DNA of 64,000 nt, taken from the NCBI GenBank assembly GCA_001661515.1, contig LUVW01000015.1, positions 900,822 to 964,821 of the forward strand. Direction: 5' to 3'. Below are positions 32,501 through 44,037 of the stretch, piece after piece. The notes beneath the pieces were generated by a model. It saw nothing but the letters and a program-made list of their open reading frames with translations. It did no database searches and was not told the origin of the DNA. This DNA comes from Capniomyces stellatus. Lineage: Eukaryota > Kickxellomycota > Harpellomycetes > Harpellales > Legeriomycetaceae. Made by a program: the position numbers and the translations under genes. Every line of letters starts with the position of its first letter. Position 1 is the first letter of the stretch.

Positions 32501-33744
32501 TGAAAATTATTGGATTGCGTCCAGCTGATACGTTGGTTTAAATAGTCAAAAGAAACAATAAAGCAGTTATATTTATTAGCGAAGTCGACTAAAAAAGGTG
32601 AAGAAAAACATCAATAATTATCCAATTTAATTACACTGAGAAAACTATGTCGTAATCCAAAAAAACCATATTTTACCAATCCTGAATCCCTTTCAATTGC
32701 TATTGGAGACGACTTGGTAATGTATTTGTAATACCAACGAAACATTCAAGTAAATGAAAACAGTAAAAAAATAAAAACTAAAATGCAAAGAAAAAAACCC
32801 CAGGTGTAAAACGTCCGCTACGTTAATGCAAGAAAAGTTACCCAAAGAGATTTACTGTTGATTTGATCTTATACGAGTTTTTCTTTCAAATTTAGACGCA
32901 AAAAGAGAAGAAAGTCTTAAAAGAGATTTACTACAAGTGTGAAACGAAAAAAAAGAAAAAAAAAGGCATAAAAAATATAGTGGTGAAATCCAGCTATTAT
33001 TATTTTCTAGCCAGGCGCATAGAGGCTTCTGGGTTAATAAGTTAACTATATAATTTAGCTGGGATTTAATAACAGCTTTCTGTTAAAAAAAACGCAAAAA
33101 AGTATAATATTCCAAGTTCCAAAGCCATTGAGACGACAACAAATATACAAAGAGGAGAGGCACAACCAGCAGCGTCCAGGTCCTACAACACTACATATAT
33201 TTAACACGTACATTACACGCGTATAGCACAGGGAGCGAACAAGCAGGCTTTCTGTTACTAGAGTTGCTTATTTGGGCACAGAATAAAGTAGGGTAAAATA
33301 CGAAAGGCTAAGCACACAAGTCTTGAGGGGAGGGATAAGTAGAAGCGTAGATAGATCAAATACATTGATTCCGGCATAGTTTAAACACAAGTTTTAGATT
33401 AAATGTAAGTCAAAGCAGTAAAGCTCTCTTACCTAGCCCATAAAAATGCAGTTTACAGTGTGGTGCATATCCCCTTTATTCCATTTTTTTTAAAAAAAAA
33501 CATGGCGAGAAAGAAAGTGAAACTGGTTGTATACGAGAAAATATATTAATGAGTGTGACCCAGGTATAACATGAATGAACCGACTAGCTACCAATTGGTA
33601 CTGGTAGACGTTAGTGTTACCTAAGGTTGGCTTTAATAGACGGTGGGCAGCTTAAATCGAACTTTTTTACTTAACTTTAATTATGAAATCTGATAATAGT
33701 GCCAGACTTTGGTTCAACAGGATAAAAGTCGACATAAACCGAGT
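29583..33744. other. 4.2-kb gene-poor AT-rich stretch
   Basis: I find no ORF with family resemblance, no splice-consistent exon chain and no tRNA-like or other structured-RNA signature on either strand. The 64-codon ORF at 30386-30580 and the 76-codon minus ORF at 31763-31993 are AT-driven. The 3' kilobase (about 32200-33700) is A-rich and probably includes the regulatory region and leader of the next gene. A single ACGCGT lies near 33218. Confidence 0.5.
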
Positions 33745-35338
33745 ATGTCTTCACCAACAGAGAACAACACAAGAGGTAGGTCCAGCGATGTTATAAATTT
33801 GTTGGTTAAAAGAGGTTACAGAATGAAGAAAAAAAAGGAATGGGAAGTGTGTGAGATAGAGATAGAGATAGGGTAAAACACAACTTGCTTGAAGCAAACT
33901 GAGTTAATCAAGAATGAACCATCTCCAAGTTTGCTAACCTGGTGTTTAAAAAAATAATTTAGGATGCGGTAATGTAAAGTACTGTAGTCCAAGTCCAGGT
34001 GAAACGATGGTGGTAGGGAAGGAGGCTACAATTAGGTGGAACTATCAGTGGCCGCTTTTCCTGGTTACTGGATCAGTAGATATATACATATACGACACTT
34101 CCAACACAAGGGTGGCAGCACATTCGATTTTGGGGTTATCTAACCGTGACGGGTCGTATAGTTTTGTCCTACCAGCGTCCATGTTTCAGTTTTCACCTGA
34201 AAAGAATAAAGAGGTTGAGCAAAAAAGGAAGTTTTCGTTTATTATTATGCCCAATGGCTCAATTCCAGACGCACCCGACAGCCCTGAGTTTACAGTGATA
34301 AAGCCTCCTCAGAGTGTACTGGATAATCAGGAGCAGTCCGGCAATAGCAAAGACCCATCAGATAGTTCCTTAACTACGCTAGTAAGCACAAAGACGCTCC
34401 CTGACGGGTCGGTTGTGACGGTCACTAGCGTCAGCAGCATAGTATCGGCCAACACAGTAACAGAGACAATGACAAACATCAATCCATTATCGCCTGAAGT
34501 AGTGACAACGACGGCTACAGATACTAGTAGCCTGCCGGGCGAGCCTCTAGTTGCTGGGGCGATTGTAGGAATAGTGTTTGGGTCGATTTTACTTTTAATA
34601 CTGTTTTTGCTATGTTTGTTCGTTTTATATTCGCGGAAGAAAAGGCGTGCTAATGTGGAGGAGAAGGGTGATAGTATGCCCGAAGAGCCTGGCAACCCGA
34701 CCTCGGTGGCTGAACTAGACTCGTCGTACTCAGGAAGCGATGTTGGTCTGCTGGGGGCGAACAGGAACCTTAACCCAACTAGCGACAGCTTGGCTACGGA
34801 CTCGCTTTCATTAAACCTTGACTCCTCGTTTTTGGGGGTTCACAGGTCTTCAAGCCAGGGGAATCGTTTACACGACCCAATCATCATGAACTCGCCTCGA
34901 GTGTATGCTGGGCCAGACAGGTCAACAAGATCAGGATCCCACAGCTCGTATATGAACTCCATAACTGACACTGACACCAAGCCTTCGGCGCTTCCAAAAC
35001 CTGAATTCTCCGGCGAAAAGAAATCCCACGCCACCTCGCTTTCTGAAATCGATGCCAGAATGATTGGTCAAGGGTTCCGCGAGGCATTAAACCGGGCGCC
35101 TAAACCAAGCGAGAACGGCTACGATGAAACATCATACAGCAACCCCAGCAGCCCCGATAAGGATAACTGGCGCGAAAACATAGCCTTGGATAGACTGCAA
35201 AGGACTTTAGAGCAGGAGCGATCAGTTATTCAGGTTGTTGAGATGCATCCAGTCACTTCCTTCAAAACTCCACCAAACAGCTCTCCACCTACGTTTACAA
35301 GAAAACCAGGCTCAAACCCAAATACAAACGCTGATTAA
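33745..35338 (+). CDS. Single-pass membrane protein with Ig-like (DUF7137-type) ectodomain
   Basis: Modelled as exons 33745-33775 and 33963-35338 (468 residues). The acceptor at 33961-33962 is preceded by a TGCTAAC branch site, and exon 2 extends upstream of its first ATG as CGNVKYCSPSPGETM, so an upstream exon must exist; ATG 33745 (MSSPTENNTR) gives the right phase, but another 5' exon with a signal peptide cannot be excluded. The ectodomain (TIRWNYQWPL, VDIYIYDTSNTRV, SYSFVLPASMF, FSFIIMPNGS) resembles the beta-sandwich DUF7137 module of fungal surface proteins. A Thr/Ser-rich stalk leads to one transmembrane helix (LVAGAIVGIVFGSILLLILF, about residues 215-240), followed by RKKRR and a ~220-residue Ser/Pro-rich tail. 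Positive-inside rule predicts an external N-terminus. Function unknown, possibly cell-surface sensing. Confidence 0.7.
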
Positions 35339-36085
35339 GAAGCCAATACAAACCCAAGCACTAAAAGGCCCTAAATCACAAGTAGCTTATATAGATGTTG
35401 GTGTATGCTTCTTTTTGATTTGTCTAAACTAAGAGGTGTGAGGGAGGAGTTTTTTTTAAAAGGCATATACAACTGGAAAATCCGCTGTATTATATTATTA
35501 TCTTTATTTTGCTGCATTTTAGGTTTTTTTTTCATTATTTTATTACTTTAATTGCTACTACCGTTACTACATTAAATATTACCATTGTTCTAACTATTTC
35601 CATTAATATTGTTGTTACCGTTACTATTGTTACCGTTACTAGGAATAACAAAATCAATTTGCTTTAACTTATTAACCCACTCACTAACATCAGCTTTGTT
35701 CACAAATAACTCATTTATCGATCATTGTTTCGATTAGCTCTGATTTATTCATATCTAAATCGATATTGCTCCTTTTTTTTTTTTAACTAGATCCAATTGT
35801 TATTAATAGTTTTTTTTTATACACGACTTTTTTTTATTATTAAAGTCGCTTTTTTTTTATTTAGTAATTAAATTTGAGAACGAATAAAAAAGATTTAAGG
35901 TTTAGAGTTTAAACTGAACCACTCGACAAAAAAAAAAGAGATTTTAAATATACAAAGCAAAGCTTACAAATTCAGCAGATAACCTAAACAAAGCCATGAA
36001 AAAAAACGAATATAATCCTATTTTAGCGCTGGTCAGTTCAGTATCAAAGGCCTAAAATAACACAACTTTACAGTAAAACTTAAAA
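35339..36085. other. Intergenic, T/A-rich, no gene seen
   Basis: Holds the 3' flank of the membrane-protein gene (T-rich) and the promoter and A-rich leader of the aminodeoxychorismate synthase gene. ACCGTTACTA is repeated three times near 35560-35640 in a short simple-sequence patch. Nothing else recognised. Confidence 0.6.
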
Positions 36086-39000
36086 ATGAGGCGAATGTCG
36101 AATAGTGATCTCGCATTGAGAACGCTTATAGTGGACAATTACGATTCATACACAAACAACTTGATAACTTTATGGGTAAAAAGCGTAAAGTTGCTTGAAA
36201 ATGAGCGTAATGTCAAAAGCAAAAGAGCCGGAGTTGTTGAAGATTCTTGTCAGGAGTCTGAAGGAGGCGATGATTGGATGTTGCTAAAAAAGAGAATAAT
36301 TTTGATTAGAAACGATCAGTATAAATGGTAAATTGAGCAGCCTCAACGGCTGTATAGGCAGTTATAGTTGGCACTTTACTTTGTATGAAATACGCAAGGG
36401 CAAAGCAAAATACAAAAAGTAAATGCGAAAGAAAAAGTATTAAAACTTACTATGATAATGAATAGGGAGTTTGTTAAAAGCAATATACTGCCGTACATAG
36501 ACAATATAATACTCTCGCCTGGACCAGGGAATCCTAGCATTGATAAGGTAGGTCTCTAAATATATTTTGGCATATGCTTTATACCAGACCAAGCGTTTAG
36601 CCTGCTTATATTGATTGCTTTTCTAACCCCGAAATATGGAATAGTGTGTTCGAAAGAACGCAGTGAATCTTATTCAACACGGAAACATTAAATGGTTGTG
36701 AAACTACTTGTATTTAGGACTTTGGAATATGTAAAAACATTCTACTTGAATGCGATATGCCGGTCTTTGGGATATGCTTGGGGTTTCAAGGAATAGCGAG
36801 CTGCTTTGGATCCAAGGTTAGTGCTGATTGGGGCTGAAGAATGATGTTTGTAGAGTGCAAATGCTTATTAGCTCTGGCTATATGATTTGGTATGCCATAT
36901 AGGTTCTAAGAGGGAAAAGCGCTGTCCATGGCCAACAGAGTTTACTTGATATTGTCACAAGTACTGCCTGCAAAGACACAAGCGAAACATGTTTGCTCGA
37001 CCATATTCCTGAAAATAACAGAGTTACCAGATACCACTCACTCGTAATCGATCCTAAACGTAAAAGCAATACACATCGGTTAACTTTTAATAGTGAATGC
37101 TTTACCGTATAATTGAGGTAGCAAATGCTATATTTACCGGCTTGGAATGCAATTAATGTAGTTGAGAATGCCGATTTGGAGATTCTGGCATGGAGTAAAG
37201 GGTGTGTCGAAATGATGGATGAAAGCGGCAATAGTGTGAGTCGAGATAACCGGGAGATAATGGCTATTAAGCACAAACATAGGCCTATATATGGTGTTCA
37301 ATTTCATCCTGAGGTAAGGGACTTGCAATCAACTCTGCTGATATTACTATAGCACATACACCATGCATGATTAAGTAATTATACCGTAGTACAAATCAAA
37401 GATAACATACAAATTCTTAAATATCACAATTTTGAAAAAAAAAAAAAAAAGTCTATAGAGACGGATAATGGCGATGTGATGATGACAAATTTTCAAAAAA
37501 TAACCCTGGAGTGGATCTCGAAAAACAACAACAGGCAGAGTATGTCCAACGGCAGATCAATCCCACTAGACGTCCTGCAACTTAGTTTGCTCTATACCGC
37601 TGATGAAGAATCGAAGGATAAGAGTTCGACCGAACATGTGGTTAGCGAGGAACCAGATAAATGCTGGACTAACAGTCATGTAATATTTGAAAAGAAGCTG
37701 GATGTTGGAAAGGATTTGATAAGTATTGACGAGATAACCAGGAGGGTTTTTGATTGTATTTATAAAGACGACCAAGCTCCGTTTCTCCTGGATAGCTCCA
37801 AGGTAATTGGAAGATAGAGCTAAACCAACCTCCAAATGTATTATTAAATACTGAGATCGATATTTGTGCTGATACTGATACGCTGTCTTTTTTTTAATTT
37901 ATGTAAATGTATATACATCTACCAGGAAGACGTGGGAGGACAAAGTATGAGTATTATGGGATCGCTGTTAAGTCCTGGAAGGTAATTCATTAGACATGTC
38001 TAGCAGTCATATATATATTTATCTTTTAAGTGTAGTCGGAATTAGATATATTTATAACGTTGCTATAACAGCTGACAAAACAACTACTCTAATCTAAAAC
38101 TTATGATTAAAATATTTAGTGTTACAGTAAAGTATGACTGCGAGTCAAGAAAGGTGTCGATGGTAAATTATAAACTGGACGATAACTCGGCTGTGCATCT
38201 GGATGTGGTGTACGAATGTACTTTGGACAGAGGGGAGGCGGAGCTAAAGAAGAGTAAATGTATTAATGCCGAATCTTATTGGGAATGGGCACAGAAAGAA
38301 TTGGTTGAAGAATTAGTCAACAATGTACAGTATGTGAGTTTGAACAACACAGATTCTGATGTACATGGACAGGAAAGCAAGATGCCAGAAACCAGAGACC
38401 AGCTTAAAAACGAGCACGACAAAAGACAGCTAGTGGATATTGATGGGCCTAAATTTCGTGGTGGCTGGGTAGGTTATTTAGGATTTGAGATGCTAAGCGA
38501 GTCTGACATTTTGATTCAGCCATTCAAAAAAGCAGTGGTGGAGGAACGCTCCAACAATGAAATGGGCACTGAAGCAAGCAAGGCACCCAACTCGATTCTG
38601 TCTTTAGCCACACAGAGCGTGGTCATAAACACCAAAGTTGATGGCACGATTAGTGTTCATGTTTATGGGTTGGCAAGCGAAAGAAAAAGCTGTTCAGGAG
38701 AATGCAATGCGTGTGGCCTATGTAGTAGCGAAAATAAAAGTGGGTATAGTATCTGGCATAAGAAAAATGGGGTTCTGGGAGTAAGCGAAGCCAAAAAGTG
38801 GGTGGGTGAGACATTTGGAAAGCTGGAGGAGTTACTTTTAACAAAAGATACTATTCCGGATGAGCCAGTAGCGTGTAACGGTACAGGCACAAATGTTCTA
38901 GTAAATACCAACAAGAGCATACAAAACAGTGATACTAAGAAAGAAATAAAAAGAAAAAGAAAAATAGAAATCGCCAGTCCAGTAATTGACAAAGATCTGT

Positions 39001-40340
39001 ATGTAAACAAGATTAAGGAGGCCCAAGAGTATATCAGAAGCGGAGAAACCTACCAAGTCTGCATGACCAACCAATTTGAAATTATGCGCAATAATCATGA
39101 AGACGAGGACAAAATTAACAGCAAATCCAGGCTTGGATATGGTAGTATCGAGGATGCAAAAAGGCTCTACTTTGGATACTTAAGAACAATGAATCCTGCG
39201 CCGTATGGTTCGTTTTTATACTATCCCGGGTGCCCAGAAAATATAAATTTTGGTGCCGAGTTGGTTGTAATGAGCTGTAGTCCAGAAAGATTTCTAAGAA
39301 TAGTATGCAACCATGCAGGCAGCGCTAACAGTCGGGAACAAACAGAAAAAGACATTCCAAGTATTGAGTGGGTAGCGCAAATGAAGCCAATCAAAGGTAC
39401 AGCAAGGCGAGTGCCATATGGGCTGTTGAAATGTAAGAGTTGCTCAGAACACTCCAACCTAAATGAAAGCGAGAAATTTAGTAGTCCAGATCGTTGTGAT
39501 GAGTGTACGCGTCTAATGAACCAAGCGGATCATAAAATTGGACAAGAGCTACAAAGCGACATCAAAGAGCGTGCTGAAAACCTCATGATAGTCGACTTGG
39601 TAAGACACGATTTGGCCGGCGTTTGTAATCCCGCAAGGACAGTTGTCCCAAAACTGATTGCGCTTGAAAAGTATGCCACTGTTTTCCAGCTAGTTTCAAC
39701 GGTCGAGGCAACTTTAATTGACAGGGCAGCTACCCCAAACATTCCCAATGTCATGAGCGTCCTAGGCCACTGCTTCCCGCCCGGGTCGATGACTGGCGCA
39801 CCAAAGCTGAGATCAGTAGAAATACTGCAATCAAAACTGGAAACTCGAGGGAGCAAGCCCAACCAAAAAGATCAACAGAGAATCCAACGCGGCGTTTATT
39901 CCGGATGTATTGGATACATTTCAGCCTTTTATGGACAGTCTGACTGGTCTGTTGTAATCCGAACCGCTATATTCTTGCCTAAAGTAGATCTGCAGTATGG
40001 AACTGGTGGCTACAAGCCAGGAACTAATGCCACAGTTGGTGCAGGAGGTGCCATTACCATACTGTCCAACCCTGAATCCGAGTGGGACGAAGTGTTGACT
40101 AAACTAGACTCTGTGCTTGTACCGTAAGTTCTCACCGAAATACCAACACTACTTTTTATTTTTGTTTTTGTTTTAGGTTTTATTTCTGTCTTTATTTTTG
40201 AGAAAGGCTTCAATGGCTGCATGAATCTTGCCTTTGAAAATACATTTCAAAGGATAAGAGCCTCAGAATTATACTGAAAATTCTGCTTTGTCTTACTGTT
40301 CTCTTTTAGGTTGAGTAGCTATATGGACGAGAATGAGTAG
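36086..40340 (+). CDS. ABZ1: Aminodeoxychorismate synthase (fused PabA-PabB)
   Basis: Nine exons: 36086-36327, 36466-36547, 36718-36816, 36903-37059, 37162-37313, 37452-37802, 37926-37981, 38120-40123, 40310-40340; 1057 residues. The N-terminal glutamine amidotransferase has LIVDNYDSYTNNL, SPGPGNPS, the nucleophile FGICLGFQ, RYHSL and VQFHPE. The C-terminal chorismate-binding half has VMSCSPERFL, PIKGT (the Lys form typical of PabB; anthranilate synthase has PIAGT), ENLMIVDLVRHDL and GSMTGAPKLRS. It makes 4-amino-4-deoxychorismate from chorismate and glutamine for p-aminobenzoate and folate; probably cytosolic. The exon 4/5 junction is the least certain: GTAAAA to GTAG is the phase-consistent choice that keeps family spacing. 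Two Cys clusters (about 38691-38729 and 39431-39506) are unusual. The last exon of 10 codons is inferred from donor GTAAGT and acceptor TTTTAG. Confidence 0.9.
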
Positions 40341-41744
40341 AACGGGTTGGATGTATATTTAAGCTTGCTTTTATTGACGCCATTCACTATTTCTATTGCT
40401 GACAAAATATACCAGCCGGGTATACTGTATTGTTTACACTCCATCCATTCGATGCCACCTATTAGAGATATTGTCTCCGTTTTCAACATAAATACTCCCT
40501 AGTTTTTTTGCCACCCATTCCGCTCTTGAACCCAGCCTTTTGGTTATGTCCTATTATTTTACTATATTATTTTATAAAGTGGCCAATAATCAAATGTGCC
40601 CAATTCTCCAAAATGTTTTTGTCAAACATAATTTGATTTAAATAAAAAAAAACATGATTTTGAATGGAATCCAATGTTGTCCATTATGTTTGATTTAGAT
40701 GTTACGAAGTCAAGACTTCGAAAAGTCGTAAAACACCAAGTGTTATATTTGGCGTGATATATATTTTACAAAGTTGAAGAATTGTTATTGGAGGGAAAAT
40801 TTATTGGAATTGGGGCGGATATTGAGTTCAATGCACACATTCTCCTCTCCAACTTTTTTGCTAGCTTTATTTTATCAATTTGAAATTGAATGTAAGGTTG
40901 AGGCTACCCGTTAATAGCATATGACTGACTACCAGAGTTCATGCATTCAACCTCAAACGCAATTCAAGATAAAACACTTGGTCACAGTGTGGATTAGTTT
41001 TAAATTTGGCAACATAAAGCGGTAGAATTTTAGATGTAAGGCAAAGCTGTGATCAGTATAAGCCACATCCAACTAATGTTTACATTACCAAATTTAGAGT
41101 AAATTCCTCGTTTGGTTATATATATATGTATACGTCATTATAAATCAATTCTGTGGATATGGACCAGCTAGTCTAAAGGATAAAAATAAAAAGCAATATT
41201 TTTGGGCGTAGGTTGCCAATTTTATATGCTTGATTGAGGCATTGTTGAACCTACTATATTTTGGTTAGTAAGCCATACCCAAAGCGATAGCGACAGTTTA
41301 TTAGTTCAAGAAAACAAAAGGTAAAGTTAAGACTGTCCAAAATTCACTACGGTTGAGCTCTATTTTTTTTAAACCCCCCCTCCCCCCCATCACTTAAGTA
41401 TAATCTGCATAGAAGGAGCTACGCCTTTTTTGCATCCACCATCAATAATCACAATGTCGATGTTGGCAGTAAAGCAAATGCTTTTCATAAACTAGAAAAC
41501 CGGCTTTTTTTTAACTTGTAATCAACAGCCAAGTGAATAGAACTAGGTCCTTTAATTGTAGCTTTGTGCTATCCATTAAAAAAGAGTATAAATAGGGCAA
41601 CAAATCTCAAACTAAACTACAGATCATTAAACTAAACAACAAAGTAAAAATTTATTCATTTGATCATAAGACTACATCTTGCAAAAAAAAACTCATAGCT
41701 TCATTGCATTTATAATAAAAGTAAGGCATAGAAAATCACTAATA
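40341..41744. other. Intergenic, AT-rich
   Basis: No gene seen. Includes a perfect 7-bp inverted repeat with 2-nt loop (CGAAGTC-AA-GACTTCG, 40705-40720) and a C-rich tract (C7-T-C7, 41374-41388). The last 160 bases are the CAP-gene promoter. Confidence 0.6.
41587..41594 (+). promoter_or_regulatory. TATA box of the CAP/SCP gene
   Basis: TATAAATA lies 151 bp upstream of the proposed start at 41745, followed by a short A/C-rich leader. It is one of the clearest TATA elements in the window and suits a regulated secreted-protein gene. Confidence 0.55.
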
Positions 41745-42623
41745 ATGTACACAAAAATTACGATCACATTGTCAGCATTTCTTGTTGCACAGCTATCATC
41801 AGCAGCCATTACAACAGTGGATCCCTTGTCAGTCATTCCGCAAATTCAGAGCTTCGAAAACATTGCTACAGTCCAGATGGATAGACAAAGTGCTGAAACC
41901 AAGCCAATTATGCACAATGCTCCTGTCGCTGCCCTAACTTCAGCTCCTATTATGGTTCAATCGGGTATACCAGTTGCTAAACCAAAAAGTGTTATTCGCA
42001 AAAACCCAAGGAGACCACGAGGAATGCCAAAGATAAAAAGTACAATTGCTGATCTACCTCCAGCTGAAGGCAATAGACTGCAAGTCAGGTCAACAATTCG
42101 CCAATTCAATCTTCCAGTTGCCCGATCAAGTCCACTCTTATATACTGGTGGAAGAAAAAACCTTGTTCCTAACTCAACAGCCGACATCTTGTTGAATTCC
42201 AATATAGCATTAACTAAGCAGTTTCTATGCAAGCTAAACCCTGAGCGTGTCAAGGCCGGACTTACACCGCTAACTTACAATATTGCGCTTGTGAAAGCCG
42301 CTTTGGACCAAAGTACTGCTCAGGCCTCGATCAAAAAGCTAACCCACGATAACCCAAATATCCCAGCAAATGTTAGAGTATCCAAACATGGACTTCCAAT
42401 CAACTTGTATTTGGAAAATGTATTCTATTCTAAAAGTGGTATTAACGAGGTATTTACAAAATGGATGGCATCACAGAGACATAGAGATAATTTGCTTAAA
42501 AGAGAGACTGTCTTTTTGGGTATATCAAACGTTAATGGGTTTATCACAATATCAATAGGGTCGCCCGCTAGTCCGGCATTGGCTATGCAAACAGCCTCTA
42601 AAGCAATTGTCTGTCCATCTTAA
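41745..42623 (+). CDS. Secreted CAP/SCP (PR-1-like) domain protein
   Basis: A single exon of 292 residues. I chose the ATG at 41745 rather than the in-frame ATG at 41679 because it starts directly with a signal peptide (MYTKITITLSAFLVAQLSSA). A Pro/Lys/Arg-rich linker (about 30-155) includes a basic IRKNPRRPRG patch. The C-terminal ~125 residues form a CAP domain: FLCKLNPERVKAGLTPL, KAALDQS, LTHDNP (cavity His), LYLENVFYS (cavity Glu), FTKWMASQRHRDNLL and TVFLGIS, the usual order in fungal SCP/PRY proteins. Such proteins are secreted and, in yeast Pry proteins, bind sterols or fatty acids; that activity here is inference. A basic linker also allows proteolytic processing. Preceded by a TATA box and close to a secreted protease gene. 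Confidence 0.88.
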   Translation: MYTKITITLSAFLVAQLSSAAITTVDPLSVIPQIQSFENIATVQMDRQSAETKPIMHNAPVAALTSAPIMVQSGIPVAKPKSVIRKNPRRPRGMPKIKSTIADLPPAEGNRLQVRSTIRQFNLPVARSSPLLYTGGRKNLVPNSTADILLNSNIALTKQFLCKLNPERVKAGLTPLTYNIALVKAALDQSTAQASIKKLTHDNPNIPANVRVSKHGLPINLYLENVFYSKSGINEVFTKWMASQRHRDNLLKRETVFLGISNVNGFITISIGSPASPALAMQTASKAIVCPS

Positions 42624-44037
42624 TAGTCTGATGCAGAACCCCAAGAAGTTATTTACCGGCTCATTTTAGCCAACTTTCGACGCAAACAAGAACATTTATT
42701 TAACATTGCTACACCTGATGCATTTTAATTAGTATTTTGCATATTTTTTTCAGGTTAAAACATAAATATTGCTTTTACTTTGTTTAATATGAAAAGCAAA
42801 CATCCATATCTGAAAAACTGCCGGATTAAATTGTTTTTGGTTGTAAAATTTAAAGTATTCAAGCAAAGAACGGGTCAAATTTTGTGGAAATGACATTCAG
42901 TCATGTTTTTATTGGGTAAAGTGGTCCAATTGTGCTTGATTTATTTATTTATTGTTGTGGAATTTGAAGTTTAAAGTGTACATGAGATGTGTAGAGTAGG
43001 CATATATCATCAACATGTGCGTTCTATTACTCTCCGCATCACTATAATACTGTCAGTATACAAAGCCAATTATTCGATATTAAACTTGATTATTTTTACT
43101 AACCAAAAGTCAATTGAGGAATATTAAAATTGAGCCGACCAATCTTACGAGAGAGGCTATAATCAAATCAAACAAATGTCGAATATCGAATATCGAGTAT
43201 CAGAATAAAAGAGTTGATATATATATATTTAGTGAGTCTACGATGTGATATCCTAGCAGATACTTTCCCAACTTTGTGCCTCCTTTTGTTTTTATTTAAG
43301 GAAAAGAAGTCAATCTTGATATTATTTTTTGGTGAATGTTCGGAATTTTGATTTACTTTGGTTTATTTATTGCGAAACTTTTTTATTTAATTGTTTGGTT
43401 TGTTTTGGTAATTGCGAGCTAAATTAAAATGTAATTTAATCAAAAGATCCCTTGAACCAATTAAAATATCCCGACTTTTTAAATTAAACAAGATTAAAAG
43501 TCCATGCGAGCACCGAGTTTATTATTATTATTACTATTACTTTTTTATTGAGCACCAAGTTTATTAGCCTTATAAATAATTGGAATAGTACTATATCTAG
43601 TTGCGTGAAATATATGTACTACTGAGCAAAAATAACAGCGGAAGTAACTATAACAGCAGCTTTCACAAAGTCAACGCAACCATTGATTCACTAAAAAAAG
43701 CATAAACCTCCACAAGTTCATTTAGAATAATAAAATGAATAAAAAAAATTGCAGTCTGCTTTAACATGTCGCTCTAATAGTTATATCGAGTGTATTGCTC
43801 AAAATAATAAAAGTCTTGGCTAGTTTCAATTTCACTCATTTAATTAATATATTCAAATATACAAACACAGCGATACATACAGATATAAAGTGTTATATAT
43901 TAAGATTAGTCAATATAGAGTATATTGGCGACTGCATCATTAAACAAGCATACAGGATTACAACATAAGATCGCTGATATAAAGACTGTTTTTTTGGTTT
44001 ATTTTGGATCAACTTTACCGACCGAGAATAGGCAAGT
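42624..44037. other. Intergenic, AT-rich, no gene seen
   Basis: No ORF of note on either strand. A GATATAAAG TATA-like element sits near 43975, about 60 bp before the trypsin start codon. No repeat or RNA signature recognised. Confidence 0.6.
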
